Source: M55B127 sp034521955 (GTDB lineage: Bacteria > Bacillota > Halanaerobiia > Halanaerobiales > M55B127). Taken from it: a DNA stretch of 64,000 nt. The first letter of the stretch is position 1; each line of letters opens with the position of its first letter. The DNA lies in NCBI GenBank assembly GCA_034521955.1, contig JAXHLT010000005.1:1-64000 (forward strand), read 5' to 3'. Positions 18,926-28,418 of this stretch are shown piece by piece. The notes beneath the pieces are model-generated. The model ran no database searches. It was given only the letters and a program-made list of their open reading frames with translations, and was not told the DNA's origin. Position numbers and translations under genes: made by a program.

Positions 18926-19911
18926 TATTCAGCACCCCCATAAAAAACATCTGTTGTCAGTTCTGAAGGATCTGGATTCGGGCTGTCCTGAGCAAACTGG
19001 AGTGCCTCATCTATCCTACTTTTTACTTCAGATCTTAGGCTTTCATATCCTTTGTCATCAATTACTTCTTGATCTTTAAGAATCTTAACAAATCTGGGTA
19101 TAGGATCTTTTTTCTTCCACTGCTCTAATTCTTCATCTGAACGATATACTGTTGGGTCTCCTTCAAAGTGACCTCTCCATCTATATGTCTTACATTCTAC
19201 TAAGCTGGGGCCTCCACCCTGACGTGCTTTTTTAACGGCTTCTGTAACAGCTTCATTCACTGCCATTACATCATTTCCATCAACTGTAACACCAGAAATA
19301 CCATAAGCAACAGCACGATCAGAAACATCTTTTATATTCTGACCCTTTCTACCTTCTGTTTTATACTGTGGCATAGAAATACCATACATATTATTTTCAC
19401 AGACAAAAACTACTGGAAGATTCCAGACTGAAGCCATATTTAATGCTTCATGGAAAGTACCTCTATTAGAAGCACCATCACCAAAGAAACAGATAGTAAC
19501 TGCATCAGTGTCTAAAATTTGAGCTGTAATTCCTGAACCTGCAGCTATAGGCAAACCAGCACCAACAATACCATTAGCACCTAAAATACCGAGACTAACA
19601 TCAGCAATATGCATTGAGCCGCCTTTACCCTTATTATAGCCTGTAGCTTTACCGAAAATTTCTGCCATCATTTTTTTGATATCTCCACCTCTAGCTAAAA
19701 GGTGACCGTGACCACGATGAGTACTTGTTATATAATCATTTTCTGTAAGAGCACTACAAGCACCAACAGCAACTGCTTCCTCACCTAAATATAGATGAAC
19801 AAATCCCGGAATTTCTCCTTCTGCAAAATGTTTTTGAACTGTTGTTTCAAATTCTCTAATAACGAGCATGTCTTCTAATAATTTTTTTAATTTTTCATTA
19901 GCTTCTTTCAA
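18925..19911 (-). CDS. acoA: Acetoin dehydrogenase E1 alpha subunit
   Basis: A 328-aa E1 alpha subunit holding TPP. The TPP-binding motif GDGASNRGTFHEALNMASVW (GDG...N) is at about residues 144-163, followed by PVVFVCENNMYGISMP. Other markers are THRGHGHLLARG and GKGGSMHIAD. First gene of the aco operon; RBS AAGGAGGAAT lies upstream of the ATG at 19911. A sigma-54 promoter is 120 nt upstream. Together with acoB, acoC and the E3 gene it gives acetaldehyde and acetyl-CoA from acetoin. Confidence 0.93.
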   Translation of the reverse strand: MKEANEKLKKLLEDMLVIREFETTVQKHFAEGEIPGFVHLYLGEEAVAVGACSALTENDYITSTHRGHGHLLARGGDIKKMMAEIFGKATGYNKGKGGSMHIADVSLGILGANGIVGAGLPIAAGSGITAQILDTDAVTICFFGDGASNRGTFHEALNMASVWNLPVVFVCENNMYGISMPQYKTEGRKGQNIKDVSDRAVAYGISGVTVDGNDVMAVNEAVTEAVKKARQGGGPSLVECKTYRWRGHFEGDPTVYRSDEELEQWKKKDPIPRFVKILKDQEVIDDKGYESLRSEVKSRIDEALQFAQDSPNPDPSELTTDVFYGGAE

Positions 19912-20030
19912 ATTTATTCCTCCTTAATAATTTTATAAAAAAACTAAATTCCACCCCTTTCTTTTTTAAATAATCAGAACAAGATCATCTAGATAGAAAA
20001 AAATTGTTTAACTATTCAATATATTATATA

Positions 20031-20047
20031 AAGCATATATCATGCCA
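20031..20047 (-). promoter_or_regulatory. Sigma-54 (-24/-12) promoter of the aco operon
   Basis: The minus strand reads TGGCATGATATATGCTT: GG and GC are separated by exactly 10 nt, matching the TGGCAC-N5-TTGCW consensus closely. It is 120 nt upstream of acoA and the operon encodes a sigma-54 activator, so sequence and context agree. Confidence 0.82.
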
Positions 20048-20254
20048 ATTAGTTAATAGTAACAAAATTTTTTTAAAAAAACACCATAAGCCTTGTTAAA
20101 TCAAATATTAAAATTTATAAATTAATTTTATCGTTTAAAATATATTAATCTAAGTTTTGTGAATATTATAATAAATGTGTTATAATAATACATTTTATTC
20201 ACTTTTGATTTTAATCTTTCGATATAAACACTTACAAATTAGACCTAAAAAGAA

Positions 20255-20305
20255 AAATGTGTCATTTTAGAACACAATAACTACTTGTCCTAAAATGACA
20301 CATTT
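20255..20305. promoter_or_regulatory. Paired palindromes, candidate AcoR enhancer (UAS)
   Basis: AAATGTGTCATTTTAG (20255-20270) and CTAAAATGACACATTT (20290-20305) are a perfect 16-bp inverted repeat. Each arm is itself the core of a smaller dyad: TGTCATTTTAGAACA at 20260-20274 and TGTCCTAAAATGACA at 20286-20300 (same 15-mer in opposite orientation, one difference). They lie about 240-280 nt upstream of the expected start site, a normal enhancer distance for sigma-54 activators. The rest of 19912-20854 shows no gene. Assignment to AcoR is inference. Confidence 0.6.
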
Positions 20306-20854
20306 ATTAAAATTGATCTTAAATTATAATGCTTTTAAACTAAAATACTCTATTTATAAGTATAATTTTAATCATATACCAACTATTAAGTTAATTTTTG
20401 TTTTAACAGAATACTATCAAACCATTTTTGTGATTGTTAGCACAATTAAACATGTTTTAGTACCAATGAGATTAGTTTATAACTAGTTGTATTTTAGTAT
20501 AATTAGTGATGATTTTAAATATAATGCATTATTTTTAATCATAATACCTTTTGGCTTCAAGGGATTCAGGACTTTCACTTTAAAGATTTAATACATACCT
20601 GCAAACATATACCAATAAAGTTTTTTACTTTATATACTTAACCATAATTTATTTGAAAATAATTCTTCTATCTTTGCATTCTGTGGATAATAAAATTAAC
20701 ATATAGTCCAAAATTCAAATATCTTTTTCATTGAAAATCATCTTCAATATTTGATTGTAATCATAGATATTATTAATAACTATTAAATCAATTAAGAATA
20801 ATCTTTAATTGAAGTAACTTTAGTCTAATGTTTTAATATATAAAACCGACTGGT

Positions 20855-21172
20855 TTAATACTTACGGGCAACTGCTACTATTATTACTCCATAAACTATC
20901 CCAGCTAAAAATGATATTAGATCATTCATACCTGTTGAAATAAAAAATGCAAAAGAAACAATCAATCCCAATAAACCACCTTTAATTAGCCCAGAAATAC
21001 CTGGATCCATTTTTGTCAGACCAATTAAGAAACCCATAATTAATCTATTATACCAGAGGGCAAATAAATAGAGTCCATTCCCACTGAACCCCATTCTTAT
21101 TCCTCCACCAATAATACATATTATACCTAAAAGGGAACCACTGATAACGGAAACTATTAATTTTTTCTTCAT
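20855..21172 (-). CDS. Small membrane protein, 105 aa, unknown function
   Basis: I place the start at 21172 (MKKKLIVSVISGSLLG) because AGGGGTGAATAAA precedes it; an in-frame upstream start at 21229 has no RBS. About four hydrophobic segments with Gly-rich helices (GIICIIGGGIRMGF, GGLLGLIVSFAFFI, LAGIVYGVIIVAVA) fill the protein. No catalytic motif is visible. It stands alone between two long gene-free stretches, and I cannot assign a family. Confidence 0.55.
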   Translation of the reverse strand: MKKKLIVSVISGSLLGIICIIGGGIRMGFSGNGLYLFALWYNRLIMGFLIGLTKMDPGISGLIKGGLLGLIVSFAFFISTGMNDLISFLAGIVYGVIIVAVARKY

Positions 21173-21817
21173 TTTATTCACCCCTATATTTTTTATTCCT
21201 GAACTAAAGATTATATCCGATATGACCAATAAATAGATTATGCATTCTTTTTGACATTTTACTCAATATACTGTATTTAATAAAATAAGTAAATTGACAT
21301 TTTATATTTCTAAATTGTAAATTGACTATAATTGAAAAATAACCTGCTAAAAGCACAAAAAAATCTCTTTTAAGGTCTATAATTAAATGATATTATTTCT
21401 TAAATATATATAGACATTTAACTTACTTTGTAAACACATGTTAATTTTTCAAAAATATCTGTTCTTGTAATTAATTTTTGAATCAATTACTATATTTATC
21501 ACTTTCCCCTCTATATAATCATTAGTTTTTACCTACTAATTAACAGTAATAAATATCATTTTAAGCCCCATACATCAATCTCTATTAGTATTACAAGATC
21601 ATCCCTTTTCCTCATATCTAAACTTTTTAGCACATCTTTTAAAACATTATTAACAATATGCATATATTTTTTATATTAAAATTTAATAAAAACATGTATT
21701 TATAATAATACTCAAATTCAAATTATAGTATAAAGGTATTAGATAAAAGCGATTTTAATATTACTCATGACAATTGAATAACTCCTGCCACCAAAAGTCT
21801 TCAAAAGTAGTATGAAA

Positions 21818-21849
21818 TAAAAAAATCGCCACTTAATTAAAAGTGACGA
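21818..21849 (-). terminator. Terminator preceding tRNA-Ser fragment D
   Basis: The minus strand forms TCGTCACTT / AAGTGGCGA (one mismatch) followed by TTTTTTTAT. It lies directly 3' of the truncated tRNA copy, as terminator and tRNA do at the intact locus (37586-37722). Confidence 0.5.
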
Positions 21850-21866
21850 GATTACTGTCATAATAA

Positions 21867-21905
21867 TGGCGGAGAGACGGGGGCTCGGACCCCGACTCCT
21901 TTCGG
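21867..21905 (-). repeat. Truncated 3' fragment of tRNA-Ser (copy D)
   Basis: TGGCGGAGAGACGGGG and following bases match the CCA end, acceptor stem, T-arm and part of the variable arm of the intact tRNA-Ser at 37635-37722, with several substitutions. The preceding 20 nt (GATTACTGTCATAATAA) are identical to the flank of the intact gene. Similarity stops after CCTTTCGG. This is the oldest-looking of three such copies and is probably an attachment-site scar. Confidence 0.7.
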
Positions 21906-22300
21906 CACACCTCGGCACATTTTAAGTTTCCTTGAATATAATTTTCAAAATAATATTTGGAGCACCTTTTTCTATAACGATTATAAAAAACTTTAAATCC
22001 TTTACCTCTACCAGACTTAATCTGTGTCTACATGCTTTTTTGTAACTTTATTAAGCCTCATTCAGCTTTAAACGGCCTCACGCAAGCTCAAGTGGCTGGA
22101 TATGTAAGTACTCTGAACAAGAGAGGAAATCTTGATTAATAGCTGCGTGAATTAATCAGAAACTACGGCTGAGTTAGCTTATTTTTAATAATTACTTAAC
22201 AGCTTCAAAATCAATAATCTTTACTTCTAATTATATCCTCTACTGCTAAGAAATGAAATTTATTTAAAAACATTATTTAAAAAATACTTTTTAATAATAA
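21906..22300. other. Gene-free stretch with a possible coding scrap
   Basis: No gene is present. On the plus strand, about 22074-22138 reads ALNGLTQAQVAGYVSTLN before a stop, which resembles a helix-turn-helix scrap of the kind left by a mobile element, but it has no start or RBS and may be chance. Confidence 0.2.
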
Positions 22301-22343
22301 AGACAGCCCAAAAAAGTTTGGTTAATACTTTCCAGGGCTGTCT
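22301..22343 (-). terminator. Rho-independent terminator of the 22.4-25.3 kb operon
   Basis: AGACAGCCC (22301-22309) pairs perfectly with GGGCTGTCT (22335-22343); on the minus strand the stem is followed by TTATTATT. It lies about 70 nt after the ABC ATPase stop. Confidence 0.7.
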
Positions 22344-22410
22344 CTCATTTATATATTTTGTGAAATTTTATCTCTTGTACCAGGTACAAATATATATGCT
22401 GCCTGCCAAT

Positions 22411-23448
22411 TTATGCATTTTTTACTGCAGCTAACTCTTCACTAATTCGAGATAAGTTTTTACCATAACGTAGATCATCTCTGAGATCCATTAATACTTT
22501 ATCCAGAACCTTTAACTCCTTCATTAATTCTTTTTCTTCTGCAGTCGTAGTAATTATATCTTTTATTCCACCATTGTTGATGATAATTCTCTTATCTCCC
22601 ATTAAAGCAAGGATTGGATCATGAGTAGCCATTAGCACAATTTTTTCCTCTCCTACCAGGAGTTTTAATGCTTTTTCGCGGTTAATACCGGCATTTTCTA
22701 TTTCATCAATTAAAATAATTGGCGAAGAACTTAAAATGGCAGTATCTGCTATCATTAGGGCACGTGATTGACCTCCACTTAAACTTGTGATTTGAGTGTC
22801 TCGGCCAAACTGCTCTCCTGCCAGCTGATTTGCCTCTCTAAAAATTCTTTCTACAACTTCCTCCTGATTATCAATCAAGCGGCTTTCTGCATGCAGATTT
22901 AAAAATTCCATAACCGAAAGATCCATTACAAAATTCATGTTTTGAGATAACTGAGCGACCAGCTTTTTACCACCAGTAAAGCGCCATTTTTTATCAGGAA
23001 CTTCATCATTAATTAAAATTTGTCTGTCAGTTGGAGTATCTCCCTGGGCAGTCCACTCAATATCTGCCAGCAGACGGCTCTTACCAGAGCCAGTTGGCCC
23101 AACAATTGAAATGATTTCTCCACTTTTTATATCTAATTTTCCGTAATTTTCCTGTTCACCATCTTTATCCTTACCAGGCAGTATAGAAAGTTTGCCAACA
23201 ACTGAATCGTTTTCACCTAAAAACTCCTGCATATTACGAATATGAGAAGCCAGACTAGCTGCAAATTGATCTACATCAAAGACTACATCTTCCATTTCTT
23301 TCACTGTTAATTCCGAAAAAATTTTACTTAAACTTTTATCTTGATCATCAACTGCTAACTTTTGACCTTCAAAAAAGCTTTCAGTATAAGGATATTCTTC
23401 TATAATCTCATTTACAGTTGAATTTTTTAGTTTTTCTTTATTGATCAT
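22411..23448 (-). CDS. Soluble ABC-type ATPase with N-terminal DUF1858-like domain
   Basis: A 345-aa protein. Residues about 1-85 form a small helical domain (VNEIIEEYPYTESFFEGQ) related to the N-terminus of the operon's first gene. An ABC ATPase follows: Walker A VGPTGSGKSRLL, signature TSLSGGQSRALMIAD, Walker B SPIILIDEIENAGI and switch His ATHDP. No membrane segment exists and no permease is encoded nearby, so it is unlikely to power a normal importer. The module with GTPase and solute-binding-like protein suggests an intracellular metal- or cofactor-handling machine, which is inference. It starts at the stop of the GTPase gene. Confidence 0.75.
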   Translation of the reverse strand: MINKEKLKNSTVNEIIEEYPYTESFFEGQKLAVDDQDKSLSKIFSELTVKEMEDVVFDVDQFAASLASHIRNMQEFLGENDSVVGKLSILPGKDKDGEQENYGKLDIKSGEIISIVGPTGSGKSRLLADIEWTAQGDTPTDRQILINDEVPDKKWRFTGGKKLVAQLSQNMNFVMDLSVMEFLNLHAESRLIDNQEEVVERIFREANQLAGEQFGRDTQITSLSGGQSRALMIADTAILSSSPIILIDEIENAGINREKALKLLVGEEKIVLMATHDPILALMGDKRIIINNGGIKDIITTTAEEKELMKELKVLDKVLMDLRDDLRYGKNLSRISEELAAVKNA

Positions 23449-24143
23449 TACTCATCACCCAGTTCTATTTTTCTAACATTACCTAATTGATGTTCTTTAC
23501 CTATTCTTGTTTCACCCAAACAGTAAGAACACATGGCAGAAGGCATAGAAAATCTTAACTTTTTACCAGTTACTGTTTCAATATGATCTTTTTCATCATA
23601 GAGCAGAGTTGAAAATTCATAGGCTCCCTGACCGGTTAAACCATTAACATTCATCACCATTGCATCTGGATTAACAGTACTAACCCGAGAAGCAAAAACT
23701 TCTCTTTCTGCCTGAGAAACAATATCTCCCTTGGTGATTACAACAATATCAGCGGTTTTTAACATCGGTCCAATTTTTTTAGGTGTGTTAATTCCACTTA
23801 AATTATCGATCACACAGATTGCTTTAATATCTTTAATATAGGGTGAGCAGCGGTTACATAAACCCGCACTTTCTGTAATTAATAAATCTAACTCTCTTTC
23901 TCGACCCCACTGGACAACCTCTTCGATATTACTCACAAAATAATGGTCTGGACATAGTGAACCGGATAATCCTTTTTTAACCGGCACTCCTGCTTTACGA
24001 TAAAGTTCATCATCATTTGTATAAAGACAGTCAAATTTTACAACTCCTACTTTCAAATCACGCTGCTGAATAGCTTCTATAGTTTTTAAGATTACAGCAG
24101 TTTTACCGGATGACGGTGGGCCTGAAAAAGTCACTAAATTCAT
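23448..24143 (-). CDS. G3E-type (HypB/UreG-like) GTPase
   Basis: A 231-aa GTPase with P-loop FSGPPSSGKTAVI at the N-terminus, a switch/Asp segment LLITESAGLCNRCSPY, and NKxD-like VVITKGD. Cysteine pairs (CNRC at about residue 145-150, CSYC near 208) could bind a metal. Such GTPases act in nickel, cobalt or other metallocentre insertion. It overlaps the upstream gene by 4 nt and the downstream one by 1 nt, so the three genes are translated together. The target metalloenzyme is not in this window. Confidence 0.75.
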   Translation of the reverse strand: MNLVTFSGPPSSGKTAVILKTIEAIQQRDLKVGVVKFDCLYTNDDELYRKAGVPVKKGLSGSLCPDHYFVSNIEEVVQWGRERELDLLITESAGLCNRCSPYIKDIKAICVIDNLSGINTPKKIGPMLKTADIVVITKGDIVSQAEREVFASRVSTVNPDAMVMNVNGLTGQGAYEFSTLLYDEKDHIETVTGKKLRFSMPSAMCSYCLGETRIGKEHQLGNVRKIELGDE

Positions 24144-25348
24144 ACAACAGCCACCTCCACAGCTTTATTAAATTCTGCTTCTAAATCTCTTAACAGTTCA
24201 CCTGGATTTTTACCCCGCAAGAAATCCCAGCCAGGCCACATAAATTGAGCATTTTCGGGCAGCCCATTATTAACTTGTGGCAGCACACTTGGGAATAGAC
24301 CTTGTTTAGCCAAAATTTTACCCATTTTTTCAGATGCCATTAAATCAATTAGAGGCTGCATCTGTTCAATTTTTTCTTTTTTAGTCAGCATAAAAATAGG
24401 AGAAACAATTGCCCCATCTTCTGGCCAGATAAATTCCATATGTGGAAAACGCTTCGCCATTCTGGTAAAGAAGTAAGGCATAATTGTAATTGCAGGTTGA
24501 TCATCAGCTTTTCTTCCACCCTCTTTAACCATCTGAGATGGATGCAGAGCTTTTTTCATGGAACGCCCCAGATTCTGAACTCCTTCTGTGCCGTAAGCTT
24601 TATAGATATTTAATAAAATTGCATTAAAGAGATCAAAATCACTAACAGGCAGACTGACACTGTTGGCAAATTCTTCACTTAAAATTTCTCCCCAACTCTG
24701 CGGAACTTCTCGCCCATCCAGCTCTTCTTTATTAACCAGAAATACTGCGGGCACAATACTTAAGACTGAATAATCACCTTCAGGATCTAAAAGATCAACA
24801 TCTGCCTTAGTAAAATCTTGATTAAGTTCTTTAATTCCGGTAGCATCTTTAAAAACATTCTGACGGCGGAAGCGATCCATTAAATCTTTATCAAAAAATA
24901 AATCAAAGCCAGCAGAAATAAAGATATCTGAAAGTTCATCTGCAGATTTTATTTCTGCAAAACCATCTTGCAGCCACTCCAGTCCCTGAGAAGCAGATTT
25001 TAAATCAAGCTCCACCTCATAATCAAGCTCAGCTGTTATTTTTTCCAATTCTTCAGTGATCGGAATTTTGACCGGACAGGGTAAAGAACCTGAAACTTTA
25101 ATTTTTTCTCCACTACTGCTCTTAGCTGTATTTTTCTCTATTTCTGCTTCCATTAAATCCACAAGTTTTTCTAAATCCAAATTTTTAAGACCGGCAGCCT
25201 GTTTTAAAGTAATCTGTTTACCAAAACTTTTTCTTTTTGCCTCATCATCCAATTGGTTAAATCCTTTATTAACCAGTACTGAAACTACTGTCGGATATTC
25301 TTCAGTTATCTCAAATAAATTTTTATTAACATCAATTTTTCTTTCCAT
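24140..25348 (-). CDS. Cytoplasmic solute-binding-like protein with DUF1858-like domain
   Basis: I choose ATG 25348 (MERKIDVNKNLFEI) because AAAAAGGAGTG precedes it. Residues 1-70 are a DUF1858-like helical domain (EITEEYPTVVSVLVNKGF). Residues about 95-400 resemble a type-2 periplasmic binding protein of the Fe3+/sulfate/spermidine class (GILSEEFANSVSLPVSDFD, FTRMAKRFPHMEFIWPEDGA), yet there is no signal peptide or lipobox, so it should stay in the cytoplasm. First gene of the DUF1858-SBP / GTPase / ABC module. A binding protein that works inside the cell with a GTPase is unusual; the ligand is unknown. Confidence 0.7.
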   Translation of the reverse strand: MERKIDVNKNLFEITEEYPTVVSVLVNKGFNQLDDEAKRKSFGKQITLKQAAGLKNLDLEKLVDLMEAEIEKNTAKSSSGEKIKVSGSLPCPVKIPITEELEKITAELDYEVELDLKSASQGLEWLQDGFAEIKSADELSDIFISAGFDLFFDKDLMDRFRRQNVFKDATGIKELNQDFTKADVDLLDPEGDYSVLSIVPAVFLVNKEELDGREVPQSWGEILSEEFANSVSLPVSDFDLFNAILLNIYKAYGTEGVQNLGRSMKKALHPSQMVKEGGRKADDQPAITIMPYFFTRMAKRFPHMEFIWPEDGAIVSPIFMLTKKEKIEQMQPLIDLMASEKMGKILAKQGLFPSVLPQVNNGLPENAQFMWPGWDFLRGKNPGELLRDLEAEFNKAVEVAVV

Positions 25349-25750
25349 TCTTAAAACACTCCTTTTTATTAAATAGTTAATTTTTGAATAGGTACCTAAT
25401 ACAAAACGGTCTTTTTGTACCAAATATTTTTATATATAATTAATAATTTTTATTTACTATTTAAAGTTTAGCATTTTACTCAACTTTATTCTGTGACATA
25501 TCTCACTCAAATTGACATTATTACTTGATTTAATTAATCATTTGAGTTGATTTTAAACGACCTCATTAAAAAATGCTTTTTTTCAAATTGCTATGAATAA
25601 TTCAGGTGATATAATATATTTAAAATATTACACTTTAGGAGTTCTAAAATTATTTATTAAAAATTAATCTTTTTTTATTGCTATAAGTTCTCTTATTATA
25701 AATAGATATTTTTTATTATGACTCATTACAACACATATATGCTATAAAAT
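25349..25750. other. Gene-free stretch, promoter region of the module
   Basis: AT-rich and without convincing ORFs. It should hold the promoter for the 25348 gene, but I cannot pick one confidently. Confidence 0.4.
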
Positions 25751-25854
25751 AAAAAAAGCCCCCTCTTTGCAGAAGCGACTTGATTATTGTCATATTAATG
25801 GCGGAGAGACGGGGACTCGAATTCCGACACCTTTCGGTTTCACCGGATTTTAAG
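25751..25854 (-). repeat. Truncated 3' fragment of tRNA-Ser with its terminator (copy C)
   Basis: Positions 25799-25854 match the intact tRNA-Ser from CCA through the T-arm and variable arm to the anticodon loop (GGATTTTAAG versus GGATTTCAAG), with a few changes. The match also covers the flank and terminator at 25751-25798, nearly identical to 37587-37634 (AAAAAAAGCCCCCTCTTTGC). The 5' half of the tRNA is absent. This copy therefore duplicates about 105 bp and is the clearest attachment-site-like repeat. Confidence 0.8.
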
Positions 25855-26556
25855 CTAACTTATATGTTCAGTTATAAAGAATAAAGATGGATAAAGATTA
25901 TAGATTAAATAAAAAAAATTGAAGACTAAAACAAGATAAAAAACAAGCTTTGTAAATATATTCATCTCAGTTTTGAAAAGTATAAAATAGAACAGTCCAA
26001 AAAACAAATAAAGACTGTAAAAAATTAGATCAGCATTATAATTCTCAAGTATTTGTTTGGCTACATACAAAAAAATCGGCATTAAATAAAGATAAATAAA
26101 AGGCTCAGCCGCTCCTTTTTTGTAGATTATCCAAATCAACATAAATATATATGCAAGTATACAAAATAACAGTTTGGTTGAAAAATTTGTTAAAAAAGAA
26201 AAAATATTATTTACGTTGCCGCTGTACTCAACAGCCGTTCCAAAAAGATTGCCGTTTAGATATATAAATCTAAAACCCCTACCATAAATCCAGCTTATAT
26301 AACTCAATGAAAAAGCTGCTGCGATAGTTGGAAAAACAAATACAAATAATTGCGATAAACGTTTTTTAGAACAGTAGTTATTACAAGAAAAATAAAATAT
26401 AGAAGCATAAAAGGGCATTAAAAATATTATTACAGGTTCAAGGATATAAAATATAGCATTGATTAAGCTGCCGATAAAAAGATAGGAAACCTTCCTCTCT
26501 TTTAAATAATTTGAAAGATAGTAACTGCTCAGTGAGAAAATTAATATCTTAATCAT
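25855..26556 (-). CDS. Polytopic membrane protein of the exopolysaccharide locus
   Basis: About 233 aa with roughly seven hydrophobic segments, starting at MIKILIFSLSS (26556) after GAGGTGTTTGAAG; it overlaps the glycosyltransferase 3' end by 8 nt. No motif is recognised. Coupling to the synthase suggests a role in polymer export, acylation or assembly. Its stop codon directly abuts the end of tRNA-Ser fragment C, so its C-terminus may have been cut by the integration event. Confidence 0.6.
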   Translation of the reverse strand: MIKILIFSLSSYYLSNYLKERKVSYLFIGSLINAIFYILEPVIIFLMPFYASIFYFSCNNYCSKKRLSQLFVFVFPTIAAAFSLSYISWIYGRGFRFIYLNGNLFGTAVEYSGNVNNIFSFLTNFSTKLLFCILAYIFMLIWIIYKKGAAEPFIYLYLMPIFLYVAKQILENYNADLIFYSLYLFFGLFYFILFKTEMNIFTKLVFYLVLVFNFFYLIYNLYPSLFFITEHIS

Positions 26557-28418
26557 CTTCAAACACCTCACTTAAAGTCAAACCGTGTTGAGTTTTTTCC
26601 CAATAAAATGGATTAGAAAAAAGTTGAAAAAGTGCTTTCCAAGCAGCTACAGACTGCAAAAAATAATAAAATGGATTTAAAAGAACATAAGGAATAAGAT
26701 CATGATAATTTCTTTTAAAAACTGCAATTGATGCAAGATAAATAATTAAAAAATTACCAAAAAGAAGATTCACTAAAGAAATATTTATTAAAAAAGAATC
26801 ATAAAAAAGTGTTAAAAAACCGAAACAATCAAAGAGCCAGCCGATTAACAAAACCCAGAAAAATGGTGCAGCAAGCTGTGTTATAACACTTCCTCCAATA
26901 AATACCTGTAGGGTCAGCCAGCCTCTAAAACCAACTTTTTTTATAAATTTAATGGGATGTCTATTGTACACCAAAAAAGTCAAAAGATAGCCTTTTAACC
27001 AGCGCGATCTTTGATTAATCCAATTACCAAGTTCTTTATTTGCCTCTTCATAGGTTGTAGAATTAAGTATACCAACCCGATATCCCCTTGCATTTGCCCT
27101 GATACCTAAATCAGCGTCTTCAGTTACATTAAATGGATCCCAATTGCCGAGCTCACGGAGTTTATCAATCTTAAAATGATTTGATGTACCACCAAGTGGA
27201 ATGGGCAGATTTAGAGCATCAAGTCCAGGCAGCATATAATCAAACCAGTATGAATATTCTAAGGTAAATAATTTTGTCAGTAAATTTTCATTTCTATTGA
27301 AGTAGTTTAGAGCTGCTTGAAAACAGATCAATATTATCATCTGATTTTTTAAAAGCAGCAACTGCTTTTTTTAACTGATCAGGTTCTGGCTTATCTTCTG
27401 CATCGTAAATTGTGACATATTCGCCTCTTGCTTCTTTAACTCCATAATTAAGTGCTTTCGGCTTAGTTTTGGGTTGAGAATCAGGGATATAGATAAAACT
27501 CCAATTGTCAGGTGTCTGAACACTTTTAGCCTTATTTATTGTCTCTAGGTCATTTTCTTCAAATAGAAAAAGAACTTCTAGCTTGCTTTTTGGATAATCC
27601 AACTTTTTAAGATTATTTATTAGCTGCTCTATAACTTCTAGTTCTTTATAAACTGGTACCAGCACACTATAGATGGGAAGTTCTCTTTCAATAATATCAG
27701 CCACTTCAGCCTTAGAAATAAATTCATCCTTTTCATAAAATGAACCAACTATGCTGAGTAAAAATTTAAATAAAATTGAGGCAAGAAACATAAAATTTAT
27801 TATATAGAAAATATAAACTGCTGTTTGATAAGGATAATATAGAGCTCCAAAGATAGTCAAAACTGAAAGTAGAGCGAAAAATACAATTTGTGGAAGAGTA
27901 AAAACCCTAGCTGCAGATTCTTCAGGATTTCTGCTGTACATATCTGAAATTGATTCCCTGATCATCTCTTTTTTAAATGTGTTTTCCACCATATTTTGAA
28001 TATCTCTTTTTGTAGCAATTATTTTTTTCAGTTCTACAAAGCCCATCTTCTCTTCAATCAATTCTTCAACTTCTTTATCCTCTTGTCTAACCACCATTAA
28101 AGTTAAGGTGTTATCTTTAGTCTTAAGCGGAAAAAATAATTTCTGCATAAGGGTCTCTTTTTCAAAGTGCCTGGCAAGCTTTTCGTTCACCATTTCTTTA
28201 TAATAGTAAAAGTCATCTGTAACAAATTCCATATTTAATTTTTCTGATAGTACTCTATAAAAATCGATGGCTCGTATAAACCCTTCGGAAATTAATATTT
28301 CACCAAGCATACCACCAGAATACGCTTGAATATCAAGGGCTTTTTGCAGCTCTTTCTCAGTTATTAACTTTTTATCTAAGAGTAACTGTCCCAAACGTTT
28401 TTCCTTATTTCTTTTCAT
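26549..28418 (-). pseudogene. Processive GT2 glycosyltransferase with N-terminal MshEN domain, one frame break
   Basis: Joined length is about 620 aa. Residues 6-60 carry the MshEN (GspE-N) repeat pattern (RLGQLLLDKKLITEKELQKA, LGEILISEGFI), a known c-di-GMP receptor fold. After two TM helices (about 165-215) comes a BcsA-like GT2 domain: VLVPVYKE, DxD in IYDAEDKPEPDQL, then, past a break near 27330, NVTEDADLGIRANARG (TED) and NQRSRWLKGY (QxxRW). C-terminal TM helices follow. The motifs are those of cellulose-synthase-type membrane polymerases. The upstream bcsB-like gene overlaps its start by one base. One indel; otherwise intact. Confidence 0.8.

Noticed and set aside
15048..19911. Pyruvate dehydrogenase complex instead of acetoin dehydrogenase
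   Set aside because: The E1/E2 motifs alone would allow it, but AcoR-type activator, AcoX homologue and sigma-54 promoter together indicate acetoin catabolism.
21867..21905. Additional functional tRNA genes at 21.9, 25.8 and 33.7 kb
   Set aside because: All three lack the 5' half of the tRNA (acceptor 5' strand, D-arm), so they cannot fold as tRNAs.
22074..22138. Phage-type helix-turn-helix gene
   Set aside because: Only about 20 suggestive residues, no start codon with RBS and no neighbouring phage gene.
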